Positions 11,036 to 21,965 of a stretch of DNA of 64,000 nucleotides are shown one piece after another. Both the position numbers and the translations under genes were made by a program. Every line of letters starts with the position of its first letter. Positions within the stretch are counted from its first letter, which is position 1. The notes under the pieces are model-generated. The model did not search any database, was not told the DNA's origin, and saw only the letters and a program-made list of their open reading frames with translations. Source of the stretch: Zhengitettix transpicula (lineage: Eukaryota > Arthropoda > Insecta > Orthoptera > Tetrigidae); NCBI GenBank assembly GCA_037074705.1, contig CM073593.1, positions 108,130,238 to 108,194,237 on the forward strand. Reading direction: 5' to 3'.

Positions 11036-12576
11036 AGAAGAAGACTAGAAGATTAGTCTGACTGCTCGAATTCAACAGGGTCCATATTTAATTGCATCTA
11101 GGTAAATTAAAATTTATTAACTAATCTTTCACCAATACTCGCCCAATCCAACGTCTTAAACAGGATGTCACGAGGACCTACGTCAGTGTCAATAACAATG
11201 GCGTGTATTCTACCCCCCCCCCATAGTTGCCAACATCATCAGATAAATCTTTAAATACACATTCAGCGACGCCTCAAAAGTAATATTTATTAATTAACAT
11301 TCTGGAGGATTTCTTCAGCGGTTCAAAAATAAAAATGGGAGACTTTATCGTCCTATTTCTTTTTTTTTAAAAAAAATCGTTGGATCACGCTCGCATAGAA
11401 AGTATCAGGGAGCCTTTCAATGTATTTATATATAGTGAGGGGGGAAAGTCCGGGATTCAATATCACGTACGAGCTCTCTGGCTGGGTGAACATTTTAAAT
11501 ATGTCCTCCGAATGGACGGACGGACCCGAGATCACCAAGCGTGAAGAGATACCAGCGTAAGCTCCTTGCTACAAAGCAGTCGACGCATTCGTCCTGCATT
11601 TTAAGTTTCCGAGAAAAGAATCACGACGCCTCCTCGGACAGGAATTGGGATGAAAACGTCTTCAGTGGAAAAAAGATGAAATTAAACTATAAGCGCCAAG
11701 CTTTACGAAACACACAAGCCAAGAGAAAGTCACGCGGTCTTGGAAGAAGTCGAGGAGGACTGTTAATTATTTTTTTTTTTAGTTGGCGACAAGTTTCTCG
11801 GTAAACTTCCGCGCCTGTCGGGATGAAATTCAAATGGAGGTTTCGGTTCGCCTGGTTTATTTCTGGCAGCGATTATTCAGAGCGGTCTCCATATTTCACC
11901 TCACTCCGTTTATTAACTGCACACGGTCGGTCGGTCCAACTAACGCGATTTATGGCGTGTGAAAGGAGGCTGCGCGAGTGAACCAGTGTTCAAGGCTCGG
12001 CCATGGGCAGCTCGCAGATTTATAGCCACGAATTTGCTCTGCTCTGACAAGGACTTCGTACACGGGCTCACCGGAAACAGTAGAACGGGGCAGCGATTGT
12101 TCAGAAGCGCTGCATTGTCCCCGACCCGGTGTTCTTAATCGCTCCGTACAAGGCCCAATCAAGTACAAGTAGAAGGGTGTTACACGAGGTTACCCCTCAA
12201 TTATATATATATATATATTTTAAAAAAACAATATTTTATCTGGAATCATCAGGGAATCCGAAACCGAACTCTTCTAAAATTAGTCCTTTTTTTTCTACAA
12301 AACGGTCGGACCGATTTCGATTAAACATTTTATATTGTTGCTATACGGAGCTGTATCGCTGTTTAAACCATTGTATAAAGCTTCCCATCCGCCATATTGA
12401 GCCAACGTGTGTCCTCAACCTGATGTTAACTGCTCCTCCGGGCAAGAGAGATTTTTGTTTCTCTTAGAAGTAAAATCTAATGCACGGGGTGTTTTTTCCC
12501 CCATTGCCCTGAAACGCTGAGTCCGTCATTTTGAAAACGTTAACCATTTAAAAATCATATCTTTTTATTAAAGGGA
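11036..12576. other. Intergenic DNA with a GC-richer middle
   Basis: The 11540-12170 part is GC-richer and has short frames on both strands. None has recognisable domains, splice framing or codon pattern. A (TA)n run lies at 12202-12220. Nothing else is supported. Confidence 0.45.
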
Positions 12577-12655
12577 TCCTCGTCCCGGACCGGGGAAATT
12601 TAACCACAGGGATCTCCAAATTCGCTCTCCCATCTTAGCTATCAGAGTCGACTCC
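12577..12655 (-). repeat. tRNA-derived SINE fragment
   Basis: On the minus strand a degenerate A box (TAGCTAAGATGGGAGAGC) is followed about 30 bp later by a B-box-like GGTTAAATTTCC and the SINE-style phrase GGTCCGGGACGAGGATCC. Acceptor-stem ends do not pair as in a working tRNA, so this is a SINE head. Confidence 0.55.
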
Positions 12656-12747
12656 TCGTTTACCATATGATTGATAGTAATGTTAAATAATGGCGTTTGA
12701 TGATAACAACGCATCATTTAGCACAAAAAAAAATCCGTAGAAAAGAC

Positions 12748-12780
12748 CTGAAGATGGTAAGAATACGTACCGAAACGTTG
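12748..12780 (+). ncRNA. Hammerhead-like motif (GGTAC class)
   Basis: CTGAAGA, spare T, stem GGTA, loop of 8 nt, stem TACC, then GAAACGTT. Stem II is a perfect 4 bp and the core words are intact. It is one of the best single copies in the window. Confidence 0.5.
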
Positions 12781-13914
12781 ATTTATTTTTCAATTAATTA
12801 AAGAAATTGTCTGTAACTGCCCGTCAGATACAATTTTATAAGTCTAAAACTTTTGTTTCCGGAACTATGAGGTAAAGATGATAAATCCACCCCTAAATTT
12901 GTTTAAGATCCTTGAACAATATATTTATAAGAAGAACGAGGAATCCAAAGAGGCATCAACACTGATAATTGGCAAACGTTATAATGTAGGACCTTGCTGG
13001 AGATTAGACAGGAGTTGAGGATACTGACGCAATGAGATTGTAATGGGGGTGGTGGAAGCAATTATGAAAGGGGCGGGGGGCGGAGGATAGGAGCTTTGTA
13101 ACTACAATTACGACTCAGACAGATGCTGCACTCTGGGAACAAGTTTATCAATAAACATTTCTCATTACTCTTAGGGCGAAAGATGACGGAACAAACTTTC
13201 CCAAGCGCGAGGATCAACCACCCCTGACGAATGTAAAGCTACCCCCTAACCGTTGGGCGGGGGCTGTGGAACTTTGTTTTCTTAAGCAAACGCCTGCGCC
13301 ATCTATTTGGACAAAAGCTTGTCGACAAGCTCCTCACTCATCCCCAGAAAGAACACATGTGACTCGGAAAATCATCCCTTCCATGACAAAACGGGCCGAG
13401 TCTCATGACGTCACACGTCTAACTGACATTACCATAAATTTATAAAGCAATCCCCTGTAAGAAAGAAAGATCACTTTCTAAATTACTTTAAAGAATGTAT
13501 ATTAATTAATAATTAATTTATCATGGCCGTTGATCTTAATTATTAATTAAATTTTATTCACACTCTTTAATTTTTTGTTATTATTCTTTAATGAAAATCG
13601 TCTCATTTATTAACAGTATGACTTCATATTTGAATTAAATAATAAAAAATCCATATTTTATAATCTGGTAGACATGAAATTCAAATTATCTCTTTATCAT
13701 AAAGATAATCTTGTTAATATCCGTCTTGCAAATGCATCAAAATTTGATTGGTTAAAAATCAAGTACGTTAATAACAATTAACCAATTAATAATTCTGATA
13801 ACAATTCATTTATCCTACTAAATAATCTGGTTTGTTTGATTGGGTCTACTAACCTCCCCCACGGATTTTTAAATATTCAATTGATGTTACGCCTATGTAG
13901 TAATAATTAGTTAA
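12781..13914. other. Intergenic DNA, no gene seen
   Basis: Mixed composition to about 13460, including a CRE palindrome TGACGTCA at 13406-13413, then strongly AT-rich. No coding or RNA feature supported. Confidence 0.5.
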
Positions 13915-14072
13915 TTTCGATATGGCGAAATCAACCGAGATAAGAGTCGAATCCCGGGTTATTTATGTCGCTGAGTTTAATAATAACATTCAAATTGCCG
14001 ATTCACTCCCTAAGACGGGGGCTGGAAATTTTTTCAAACATGTTAAAGCGTCCGATATTTGCGTCGAATAAA
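13915..14072 (-). mobile_element. Family B fragment spanning a unit junction
   Basis: On the minus strand the order TTTGAAAAAATTTCCA, then AAACTCAGCGACAT, then GATTCGACTC and ATCTCGG matches the junction between two Family B core units. Head and tail are missing. Confidence 0.55.
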
Positions 14073-15079
14073 AAAAAAATTGAGGACGATAAGATAGTGT
14101 TTCTCACGATGTTGTTTGTGTGTAATTTCATCCCCTTTTGGCATAATCACTGGGGGGGTGCCCTAAGGGAAGGGGGGTAAGGAATATAACGCGCGTCTGC
14201 CCCCTTCCTCAGCCTTGCTGTGTATTTATGATCCGTTCCCCTTATTCCCCGTATTTTATCCCGTGTCTGGAGTGTTTATTCTTTTCATTATCTTACACTC
14301 TTTTCTCCTCGTTCGATAACTGGGGTTATACGAAATTTATTCTTCACGTTTTTATTCAGGAATCTGTACGACAACTACGCATCTTTCCCCTCCCCCTCCC
14401 TTAACGTTACGCTTACAAAGAAACTATTTTCTCTGTGGTAGTTAATTAAGACTCCATTATTTAACTTTGAGACTCTCACTAAAGTGGCGACTAATTTTCT
14501 ATTTTTGGGGGGGTGGTTGTTTGTTCCTTTACACATACAAACCACTGTGGTCTCAATTAGAGTTCGTTTGTCCCCGTCTATAGATTGAGAACCTTTCAAC
14601 GGCCAGACAAACTTCTCTGAAATGGCGGAATGCAAATGAACAGACAAAAGAACCGACAGGGGGTGGGCGTGCGGGGGAGGCGGTGGCGGTCTCATCTCAG
14701 TGAAGCTGAGAGGCGGGTTTTTTAAAAGGGGAAAACATTGTACGAAACCCGAGCTACTTTCATTGTACAATTATTCTTAACACGCGCTGTTATATTGGCC
14801 ATAAAAATAGTCCTCTACGCTTCAGTGATAATTAATTTAGTGTGTCACGTCCACAACTGACGTCACAAATAATACGCCAGTTGTTTTGTCTACAATCCTC
14901 CCAGACGTGTATTATATAATTGGCTGTCTACCATTGTACTGAAGATACCTAAACAACCGCTGGAACGCTTATTAATTCCATTAATAGTCACTCCGGGGGT
15001 AAAATAGGATTTCTTTACGTTAAATTACGAGTATTGTAGTGACAATCACAGTCGGAGACCTTAATTAATACATGGACTA
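14073..15079. other. Intergenic DNA, no gene seen
   Basis: Mixed composition with a G run near 14152. A 131-codon frame on the minus strand (14375-14770) has no recognisable domain and includes proline and histidine runs from homopolymers. A CRE palindrome lies at 14858-14865. Confidence 0.5.
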
Positions 15080-15660
15080 GGAGAGAAAAAAAACTGTATT
15101 TATATGGTGAAAAAAAAAGGTCCTTAACTAATACATTAGCCAGACACGAAGAAAATAAAGAGATAAGAAATTAAACACATGTACAAGGAAAGATATAATT
15201 GAACATAGTAAAGCACGGACAAAAAGCGATAAAAATACACTAGAAAAGTAGTAAAAGAACTCGAAGAGAATTTATTTAAGAAAATTAATACATAAAAAAG
15301 GTGGGAAGTAGTAGTTAAGGTAATTTATGTTTTGGCAGCGAAAACAGGGTAGCTTTTAAATTATGGACATTAGAAGACAAAACAGGTTGATAAAAAAGAA
15401 TACAAGGACGTGAAAGAAAAAAAATACATGGAAAAGGCAATGGAATATACAAGTTAAAAGAATAATACCGTAAATGTAAGGAAAAAAAGGTTAAGCTTTG
15501 AATTTATGGACATTAAAAGAAAAAAATTGTTAAAAAATGATTAATGGACAAGGAGATAAAAGTAGTTGAAAAAAAGGGTAAAACACGGGTAAGGACACAA
15601 AAATGTCATACCTGGAAAAAGGTAGACAAAAAATTTAAAACATTTCATTTATACACATGG
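15080..15660. repeat. Purine-skewed degenerate tandem repeat
   Basis: A strongly A/G-rich plus strand for nearly 600 bp. The phrase GCTTTxxAATTATGGACATTA recurs at 15352 and 15495 (143-bp period), followed in each unit by a GTTGATAAA or TTGTTAAA block and an AAGGAC or AAGGAG block. The units are diverged. I see no open frame longer than a few dozen codons. Confidence 0.4.
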
Positions 15661-16290
15661 AATAAAAAATAAATCAACTGAACCAGAAATTGCAACGATA
15701 TAGACATATAAATTAATTCCTATAATTAACCTACCAAAAAATGTCCTAATTATTTCAACTCCTTTCATTTTTAAATTCTAAAATCGGACATATTGACTAC
15801 TGGGGGGGGGGGTGGAAATTTTGAAACGGTCTAATCAATTAACAGGATTCTTCCCCGGGGTGTAGCGTGTCATTTGTGACTTCAACAACCCTTGATAAAT
15901 GTGAATTGTTTCGTTTAGTCCTCTCACAGTCCGAGAGTATTTAAGCACCCTTGTCCTGGAAATTAAACCCCACCATTCCCGTAATCGCGGCAATGGCCGC
16001 CCCCGTGCGTCCTCCTCCGGTTCGTCGTGGCACGTGTCTGGAACGAAACCCACCCCCGGCCCTGGCCCTGCCTCTGCTTGCAACTAAACGATTTTTATCC
16101 GAGACACGGCCCGCAACCGCGGTACGTACGTTTGAATACAAATGGCTGCTGAAAATCTACCCCCACGGGAGAAACACGTCCACAACCACATTAGTCCGTA
16201 GCAACCCTTGGACACACGCGCACACTTCCCTTATTGACCTTAACCACACATTCGTGCTGTTCAATTTCCTGCGATAACATTTGCGCCGCG
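15661..16290. other. AT-rich DNA leading into a CpG-rich patch
   Basis: A G homopolymer lies at 15802-15811. From about 15950 to 16370 the sequence is CpG-rich, with overlapping frames on both strands that share no known domain. Could be a regulatory island. No promoter elements were placed. Confidence 0.35.

Positions 16291-16324
<34 letters not shown>
16291..16324 (+). repeat. (AC)n microsatellite
   Basis: About 17 AC repeats inside the CpG-rich patch. A CRE palindrome TGACGTCA follows at 16346-16353. Confidence 0.9.
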
Positions 16325-16328
<4 letters not shown>

Positions 16329-16631
16329 CTTGTTTAGGCCGGCCGTGACGTCACCCACACGCGAATCTCAGACGAATAAATATTTACCAATAAAAGGGCG
16401 GGCTCCAAAATATCAAAACCAACGTATTTATACTTGCCAGTTGACTTTGCTAATAATCGACCGAATGTAAACAACGTGTGACTGTCAATAAACGTCGCAT
16501 CGTGGGAATTCCTGAAAAGTAATTTTTAATTCCATATTTACTTAATTCACAACCCCACATAACCCGATAAATAAATAGGTAGAACTGTCAGTCAGTCAAA
16601 TAAATTAAATATAATTAAAGCATCGGGATGA

Positions 16632-16838
16632 CCCGATGCAGGTTTTTCTAGGGTTTTCCCTGCATTTCTTTAGGCGTATGCCGGGTAGGATCCTTAAACC
16701 ATAGCCCGGGGGCCCTAGTAACCCTTGGCTACCTTCCTCTACCCTTCCGCATCCCCCCTTTCTAATCCCTTCCTATGCTATTAAATAGGAGTTGCCCAAT
16801 GTGGATAACCCTCATGTAGCCTGTTGCCCTAAAAAAAA
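16632..16838 (+). mobile_element. Family A copy A3, 5'-truncated
   Basis: Starts within the family at CCCGATGCAGGTTTTTC and runs to the conserved ATGTAGCCTGTTGCCC end plus an A tail (16831-16838). Just upstream, GCATCGGG is the inverse of the first bases of the truncated copy, giving an 8-bp inverted join at the 5' end. That could reflect a foldback event during insertion. Confidence 0.75.
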
Positions 16839-16841
16839 TCT

Positions 16842-16912
16842 TAAGCCCACCGGGACCAGTAAAGTCGGTACGTGGTCGCTCTCCCATCTGAGCTATCCCA
16901 GTTAACTTCCCT
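16842..16912 (-). repeat. tRNA-derived SINE head fragment
   Basis: Minus strand: GGGATAGCTCAGATGGGAGA is a good tRNA D-arm and A box. The downstream part has only a weak B-box-like region before GGTCCCGGTGGG. Its 3' side abuts the A tail of copy A3. It resembles the fragment at 12577-12655, so one SINE family is likely. Confidence 0.55.
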
Positions 16913-17544
16913 CGAACACAGACTCTCCTTACAATTTAATACATCACATTCCTCAAGGAGAAGAACGGACATTACATGTAAATTGATCAAAGGCGCAATG
17001 AACTAATATTAAAAGAAAATAAATGCTTTGAAACTACGCGAAAGTGAATTAGAAGACCCCCATTGGCTAATATTTTTCACCAAAAACGCGAGAGAAAATG
17101 TGTGACCTTGAATCCAAACCAAATCAGAAACACGGCAAGGAGGGTAGGGGGGGACAATGCAGCGTTGCCGAACAATCGCTGCGTTAATCTACCCTATTTT
17201 CGTGTGGCCTGCATACACGGAGACCACCTTTGGCATCAGCGCAATGAACCTCCTCCGCACAAAGTTGTCTTCAAATATTAACCACCCTCCTCGTATACTC
17301 TCGATGTTTAAAAAATTTTGGTTTCATCTCCCCCCCCCCCAAAAAAAAACCGTAGCCGTAAAACAGACCAGGTGGAAGTCCCCGGGGGGGATTCGACTCA
17401 CGGTCACGTATCGAGATTTTATTTTCCATCCCGATCCCTTTAATAATTCAGTTTTTATGACTTTTTCATTTTTAGGCTGAGCTTGGTTTGAAATTTAATT
17501 TAGTCTGTCCTTGAATTAAATGTAATGTGTATAAAAAAAACACC
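16913..17544. other. Intergenic DNA, no gene seen
   Basis: Short overlapping frames at 17063-17480 have no recognisable domain. Poly-C and poly-A runs lie at 17331-17349. Confidence 0.5.
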
Positions 17545-17573
17545 ACGTTTCGTCCGGTCTTTGGGTCTTCATA
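17545..17573 (-). ncRNA. Hammerhead-like motif, decayed
   Basis: Minus strand: ATGAAGA, C, CCAAAGACCGG, AC, GAAACGTGG. The first core base is changed and stem II is short. Confidence 0.3.
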
Positions 17574-17843
17574 AGGAGCCAAAATCAAGGGACTTTGGTT
17601 AAGTGGAGCGGGGGGGAGGGGGGGGTTACTGTGTGGAAGGAGACACTTTGCTTGCCACGTGTGGATTCTTCTGCATCGCGATTTGTCCCCGTCCCGCCAG
17701 TCATTTTGAGCGTTCTGACAAACTCCCGACTGCAGATAAAATAAAAAGTCAAGGGCCATCTAATTTTAAACGGATTATATACTTTACAAAAATATTCGTA
17801 TGAAGAAAAATACATATAAATCGATACGGAGATAAATTATCTC

Positions 17844-18250
17844 TTTTTTTAGGGTAACAGGCTACATGAGGGTAATCCACGTTGGGCAACTCCCCTTTAA
17901 TAGAATAGGAAGGGATTTGAAAGGGAGGATGGGGAAGGGTAAAGGAAAGTAGCCAAGAGTTAACTAGGGGCCCCCGGGCAATATTTTAAGGATCCTACCC
18001 GGTATTCGCCTAAAAGTAATGCAGGCAAACCCCTAGAAAAACCTGCATCAGGTAGGTCGGGCATTGGGTACTTGTCCCACGCCCTTCCGATAGTGGGAGA
18101 GGAGTTTGCTGTGGGGACGCAGCATTCCCTTCTCCGTGCCTCGACCAGTTTAGGAGGCAGCTGGCCGACTATTCCAATGGTAATAGCGAACAACTCTTAC
18201 CGTATGCCCAAGGCCTGTGACCCCGGAACATACACCTCTCAGAACAGGCC
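17844..18250 (-). mobile_element. Family A copy A4, 5'-truncated
   Basis: T-rich tail at 17844-17850, then the family body to the CAGAACAGGCC block, where it stops short of the 5' hairpin. Its truncated 5' end is joined directly to the tail of copy A5, giving a head-to-tail pair. Confidence 0.8.
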
Positions 18251-18580
18251 TATTTTTTTTTTAGGGCAATAGGCTACATGAGGGTAATCCACTTAGGGCA
18301 AATCCCCTTTAATAGCATAGGAAGAGATTTGAAAGGGGGGATGCGGAAGGGTAGAGGAAGGTAGCCAAGGGTTAACTAGGGCCCCCGGGCTATATTTTAA
18401 GGATCCTACCCGGCATTCGCCTAAAGGAATGCAGGGAAAACCTTAGAAAAACCTGCATCGGGTAGGTCGGGCATTGGGTACTTGTCCCACGCCCTTCCGA
18501 TAGCGGGAGAGGAGTTTGCTGTGGGGACGCAGCTTACCCCTCGCCATGCCTTGGCCTGTTTAGGAGGCAGGTGGCCGACC
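18251..18580 (-). mobile_element. Family A copy A5, 5'-truncated
   Basis: Starts with a T run (18253-18262) and AGGGCAATAGGCTACATGAG and ends within the family near GGTGGCCGACC. Same orientation as A4. Tandem placement could reflect insertion at the A-rich tail or tandem integration. Confidence 0.8.
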
Positions 18581-19083
18581 GGTCACGTTTCCTCTAATAA
18601 AATAAAGCGTACCTGATGTAACTGTGACAGGAAGAGTTTTTGTCCGGGACAGAACAGCAACTGGCAGTGACTTTCCAACAACACTGAAGCACGTCGTACA
18701 TTTTTTTTTACATAATCCTAGCGACTCTGTTATGGAGATTGGCCAACTTTAAATTCAAGCTGGTTGTTTCTGTTACGAGGCTGTACATCACCACATCGAT
18801 GTCACTGTCTCGTCGTGTCTTGGGGGTAGTCAGTGGCTGTCAGACTTGATTTATTACCCCCGCGTGTTCCTTGCCGATGTTCAGCTAAGTGGCGTAATAT
18901 TTATTACACACTTCAGCGCACTCTATAATTTGTGCAAATTACTGAAGAAGAATATACACGCACAAAAAAAAAATCCTCATGCTGTAAATTAAAACGCTGA
19001 AGTAAACGAGACACGTGAGGAACCTGATGTTAGACTGAAAATGGAAAATACAAAACCTTAACTCTGGCTGTCTGATTACAGAA
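18581..19083. other. Intergenic DNA, no gene seen
   Basis: Mixed composition. Short frames only. Confidence 0.5.
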
Positions 19084-19454
19084 TAGAATAAATTCATTTG
19101 CCATAGATCCTTATGAGTAGAAAAGCTTCAAGGATGTGGAGTCAGAGATAATACACATGGTTAAGGGCCTGTGTCCAATTAATTAATAACTTAATGATAA
19201 TGAGAATCATTAATAAAAAGATAACATAACAGCATAACTTTTATTTGTGTCAAATTATTAATTTTTTTTTTACATTTCAAAATCAATTTCATTATTCTTT
19301 TAATAAATACAACAGTACATATATATATATATATTATTCTCATTAAGTTATGAATTAATTAGACGCAGGTCCTTAACCGTGTGTATTATCTCCGACTCCA
19401 CATCCTTGAAGCTTTTCTACTCATAAGGATCTACGGCAAATGAATTTATTCTAT
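19084..19454. repeat. Foldback element with about 125-bp arms
   Basis: The left arm (19084-19209) and right arm (19333-19454) are near-perfect inverted copies, including ATAGAATAAATTCATTTGCC, AAAAGCTTCAAGGATGTGGA and AGATAATACACA. The short centre holds AT-rich DNA and a (TA)n run at 19318-19334. No hammerhead core was found here, so it seems a different kind of inverted-repeat element. Confidence 0.8.
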
Positions 19455-19456
19455 CT

Positions 19457-19545
<89 letters not shown>
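19455..19545. repeat. (TC)n and (TA)n compound microsatellite
   Basis: CTCT repeats to about 19480, then TA repeats to 19543. It separates the foldback on its left from a Family B fragment on its right. Family B tails also carry such microsatellites. Confidence 0.9.
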
Positions 19546-19555
19546 ATTGATAGCG

Positions 19556-19722
19556 TTTTTCACAGATATTTTGTGTAGAATTTTAATCCCCCTCGTTAGC
19601 GTTAGGGGTGTAAGAGCCTTACACGACAATAGCCTGAAAGCAATCGAGATTGGAGTCAAATCCGGGGTTGTGGATGTCGCCGAGTTCAATCATGACAACT
19701 CCGGCAACGCCAGGCACCCAGA
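19556..19722 (-). mobile_element. Family B head fragment
   Basis: On the minus strand: CTGGGTGCCTGGCGTTGCC, then ACTCGGCGACATCC, then GATTTGACTCCAATCTCG. This is the Family B head plus part of its first core unit. Confidence 0.7.
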
Positions 19723-20364
19723 TAATATTAAAAAGTGTAACATTATGTTCATTTGTAAATATACTTAAACAGTCGGAACAACGTGCGTCGGGATTTTGTA
19801 CTAGACCCCTTATTTTTGTCTGTTATTTGGCTGTATATTTATCTACTTAGTATACTTGCATCACTGGCGTCATATATCTTATAATTTGAAAAATTGTTTG
19901 TGATTATAAGATGGCGTTACTTCGCTCAGACCTCGACGGCTTTTTATCCAAAAAGATGCAAATAAAATAAGAATCACTTAACACAATTCCAAACGTTTTT
20001 GTTCTCAGCAGAGGCAGGAAACAGTCTTCAAACAAACGCTCTTATTATTCAAAGGGGAAAGCACAATTCACTGATTTAACAAATCAAAATAATCTCTGGA
20101 GTTGTGTACGGGATGAATTGTTCCCCCAGTTGTGAGCTCCGTTGTCTTCTCCTTCTGCTGGCCTCTCACCTTGTGAGCTTCTGACGTCACGCGACAGCGA
20201 CGCCGCACTTTGAAACATGACGTCATCACTAACACACACACATGTCTGAATCTTCAACGTTAATAAGAAAAGTAACCACAAATGGACTGTCCGTGTATCA
20301 TCTGTGTATATTAATTAAATAATAATTAAAAGTTTACATTTAACATCAGTTTTTTTTAATTAAT
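19723..20364. other. Intergenic DNA with two CRE palindromes
   Basis: TGACGTCA occurs at 20182-20189 and 20218-20225 inside a locally CpG-rich patch (20130-20240). No transcript can be assigned. The rest is AT-rich. Confidence 0.4.
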
Positions 20365-20404
20365 AAAAAATTGATGACCTTATTAAAAATAATTTACATT
20401 TCTA

Positions 20405-20438
20405 ACGACGTTTTGGCACCTATTTGTACCTTCCTCAG
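20405..20438 (-). ncRNA. Hammerhead-like motif, left foldback arm
   Basis: Minus strand: CTGAGGA, spare A, stem GGTAC, loop AAATAG, stem GTGCC, then AAAACGTC. Stem II is 5 bp with one G-U. GAAAC is changed to AAAAC, which should damage the core. The flanking AC/GT pairs as a minimal stem I. Confidence 0.45.
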
Positions 20439-20508
20439 GTATTTTCCTTAAGAGGAGGAATTTACAAAATAATTTAGATTTTTAAATATCTACTCTTTAG
20501 GAAAATAC

Positions 20509-20540
20509 CCGAGGATGGTACGAATGTGTATCGAAACGTA
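20509..20540 (+). ncRNA. Hammerhead-like motif, right foldback arm
   Basis: CCGAGGA, spare T, stem GGTAC, loop GAATGT, stem GTATC, then GAAACGT. Stem II is 5 bp with one G-U. The core U4 is C, a likely inactivating change. Compared with the left arm, base changes in the stem preserve pairing. Confidence 0.45.
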
Positions 20541-20605
20541 GTTAAAATACAAATAAATAAATATAAAATGTCTGTACAAGGTCATCAATGGATTTATTAA
20601 ATAAT

Positions 20606-21895
20606 AATTAGCTTAATTAAACGATTGGACTATTTGTTCCTTGAAAATGCTCAATTTTACTTCATTAATTATTATTATAATTGCGACGAGGAAAAAAGAG
20701 GCAATTTTGTCAGTTAAAAAAACGTGTATTTTTCAACAAAAACAAAAAATATATATAATTGAAATATCACGATGATTCGTCCACAATTTTCGTTACTTCA
20801 ACAGGTGATAGACAGTGTGACGGAATTCCGTGACAATAAAAAAGTGTGACGTGTGAAGTATATATATATTATGGCGCTGTCAAGGAAAAACAATTGAGAG
20901 ACGCAGGGGGTTCACTAGTTCAGCGCCCAAATTAATATTCTCATAGTGCGACAGGGTTGGAAGAACCGCATGAATTCATGAGAACTAGTGGAAACAATTA
21001 TTTTAAATAAGGCAACGTAGAATAGTCCAGTTTTACGACTAGCTTGTCAGTGATGCTGGGGGCGGCGGTTGAGGGAGGGGGGGTTGAGAACCTAGGAAAC
21101 CCTTTAACACCCAACTGCAATAGTTGGATTCAGAATCGTTCTACGAGCGATAAAATACGTTTAGTTGGCTCATTTCCCAGTTGTGGAACAGGACGGGAAG
21201 GATTCTAAGGGATGAATGTGTGTGTGTGTGTGTGTTTGCGGGTGGGATGTGGCCAAGGGGAGGCTATTCATGAGTGGACGACAGTTTATCTGCAACCTTC
21301 CTACCCAAACCCAGGCCAACGCAACACTGGCAACTGCGGATTCCTATAGACAAGGAAACGTTTTAAACTACCCCCTGGAATTAAAGCAACTCCCTCACAC
21401 GTCCAAAAAAAAGAAGCAAATAGCTTTTTACTTAATAGAATTGTGTTTTAAAATCCGCGGAGTAATAAAAATAGTTTAATATGTGCAGATATTTACAGCG
21501 CGATTAAAAATAGTGGGCACTTGGCTGTATTGGTTCAACACAACCGATGTCACGGCTTGGAAATTAAAGGTTGGCGAGCGCGCGCGGGGACAAGGCGGCG
21601 TCGCCGAACAATCGCAGTGTATTCTCACAGGTTTCAGTTCAAGTCCGTTTGCAGACAAGGTGTGGCAACAGCGTGCGCCTCACTTCCTCGGGGGGTCCTT
21701 CTTGCCTTCTCATTTTAATCGCACTATAGTAAATAAATTACCTAGATTGAAACTATTATCGAGACCGGAGTTGGGGGTAAAGAAAATTTTCTTAGACGCC
21801 GTTTGTTGTAATTTTATCTTTAATTGCTGACATAGTTAATATTGAAGCTTGAAATGTACATAGAACTGTTTTAATTTAAGTGAATTTTTATATTA
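20606..21895. other. Intergenic DNA, no gene seen
   Basis: AT-rich to 20900, then mixed. A (TG)n run lies at 21216-21235. CpG-rich text at 21550-21720 has overlapping frames without recognisable domains. A weak hammerhead-like motif on the minus strand near 20772-20804 is too decayed to call. Confidence 0.45.
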
Positions 21896-21965
21896 ATGAG
21901 GATAATCCACGGAGTGGCAACTCTCATTTCATTGCTTAGGAAGGGATTTTAAAGGGCTCTCATAG
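21896..21965 (-). mobile_element. Family A fragment, diverged
   Basis: GAGGATAATCCAC, GGCAACTC and AGGAAGGGATTTTAAAGGG match the tail-proximal part of Family A with many changes. The rest of the element is missing. Confidence 0.55.

Larger units (their letters stand above)
20365..20605. repeat. Foldback element with opposed hammerheads
   Basis: The left arm (20365-20460) and right arm (20490-20605) are inverted copies. Shared blocks include ATTGATGACCTT, the CGTTTxG hammerhead core, CCTCxGGTATTTTCC, and ATTTACAT-like AT-rich text. The cores face outward from a short spacer. Confidence 0.65.

Noticed and set aside
14375..14770. 131-codon minus-strand frame
   Set aside because: Pro and His runs come from G/C homopolymers, with no domain, splice framing or start context.
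19417..19689. Minus-strand frame rich in Ile-Tyr and Glu-Arg
   Set aside because: Produced by the (TA)n and (TC)n microsatellites.
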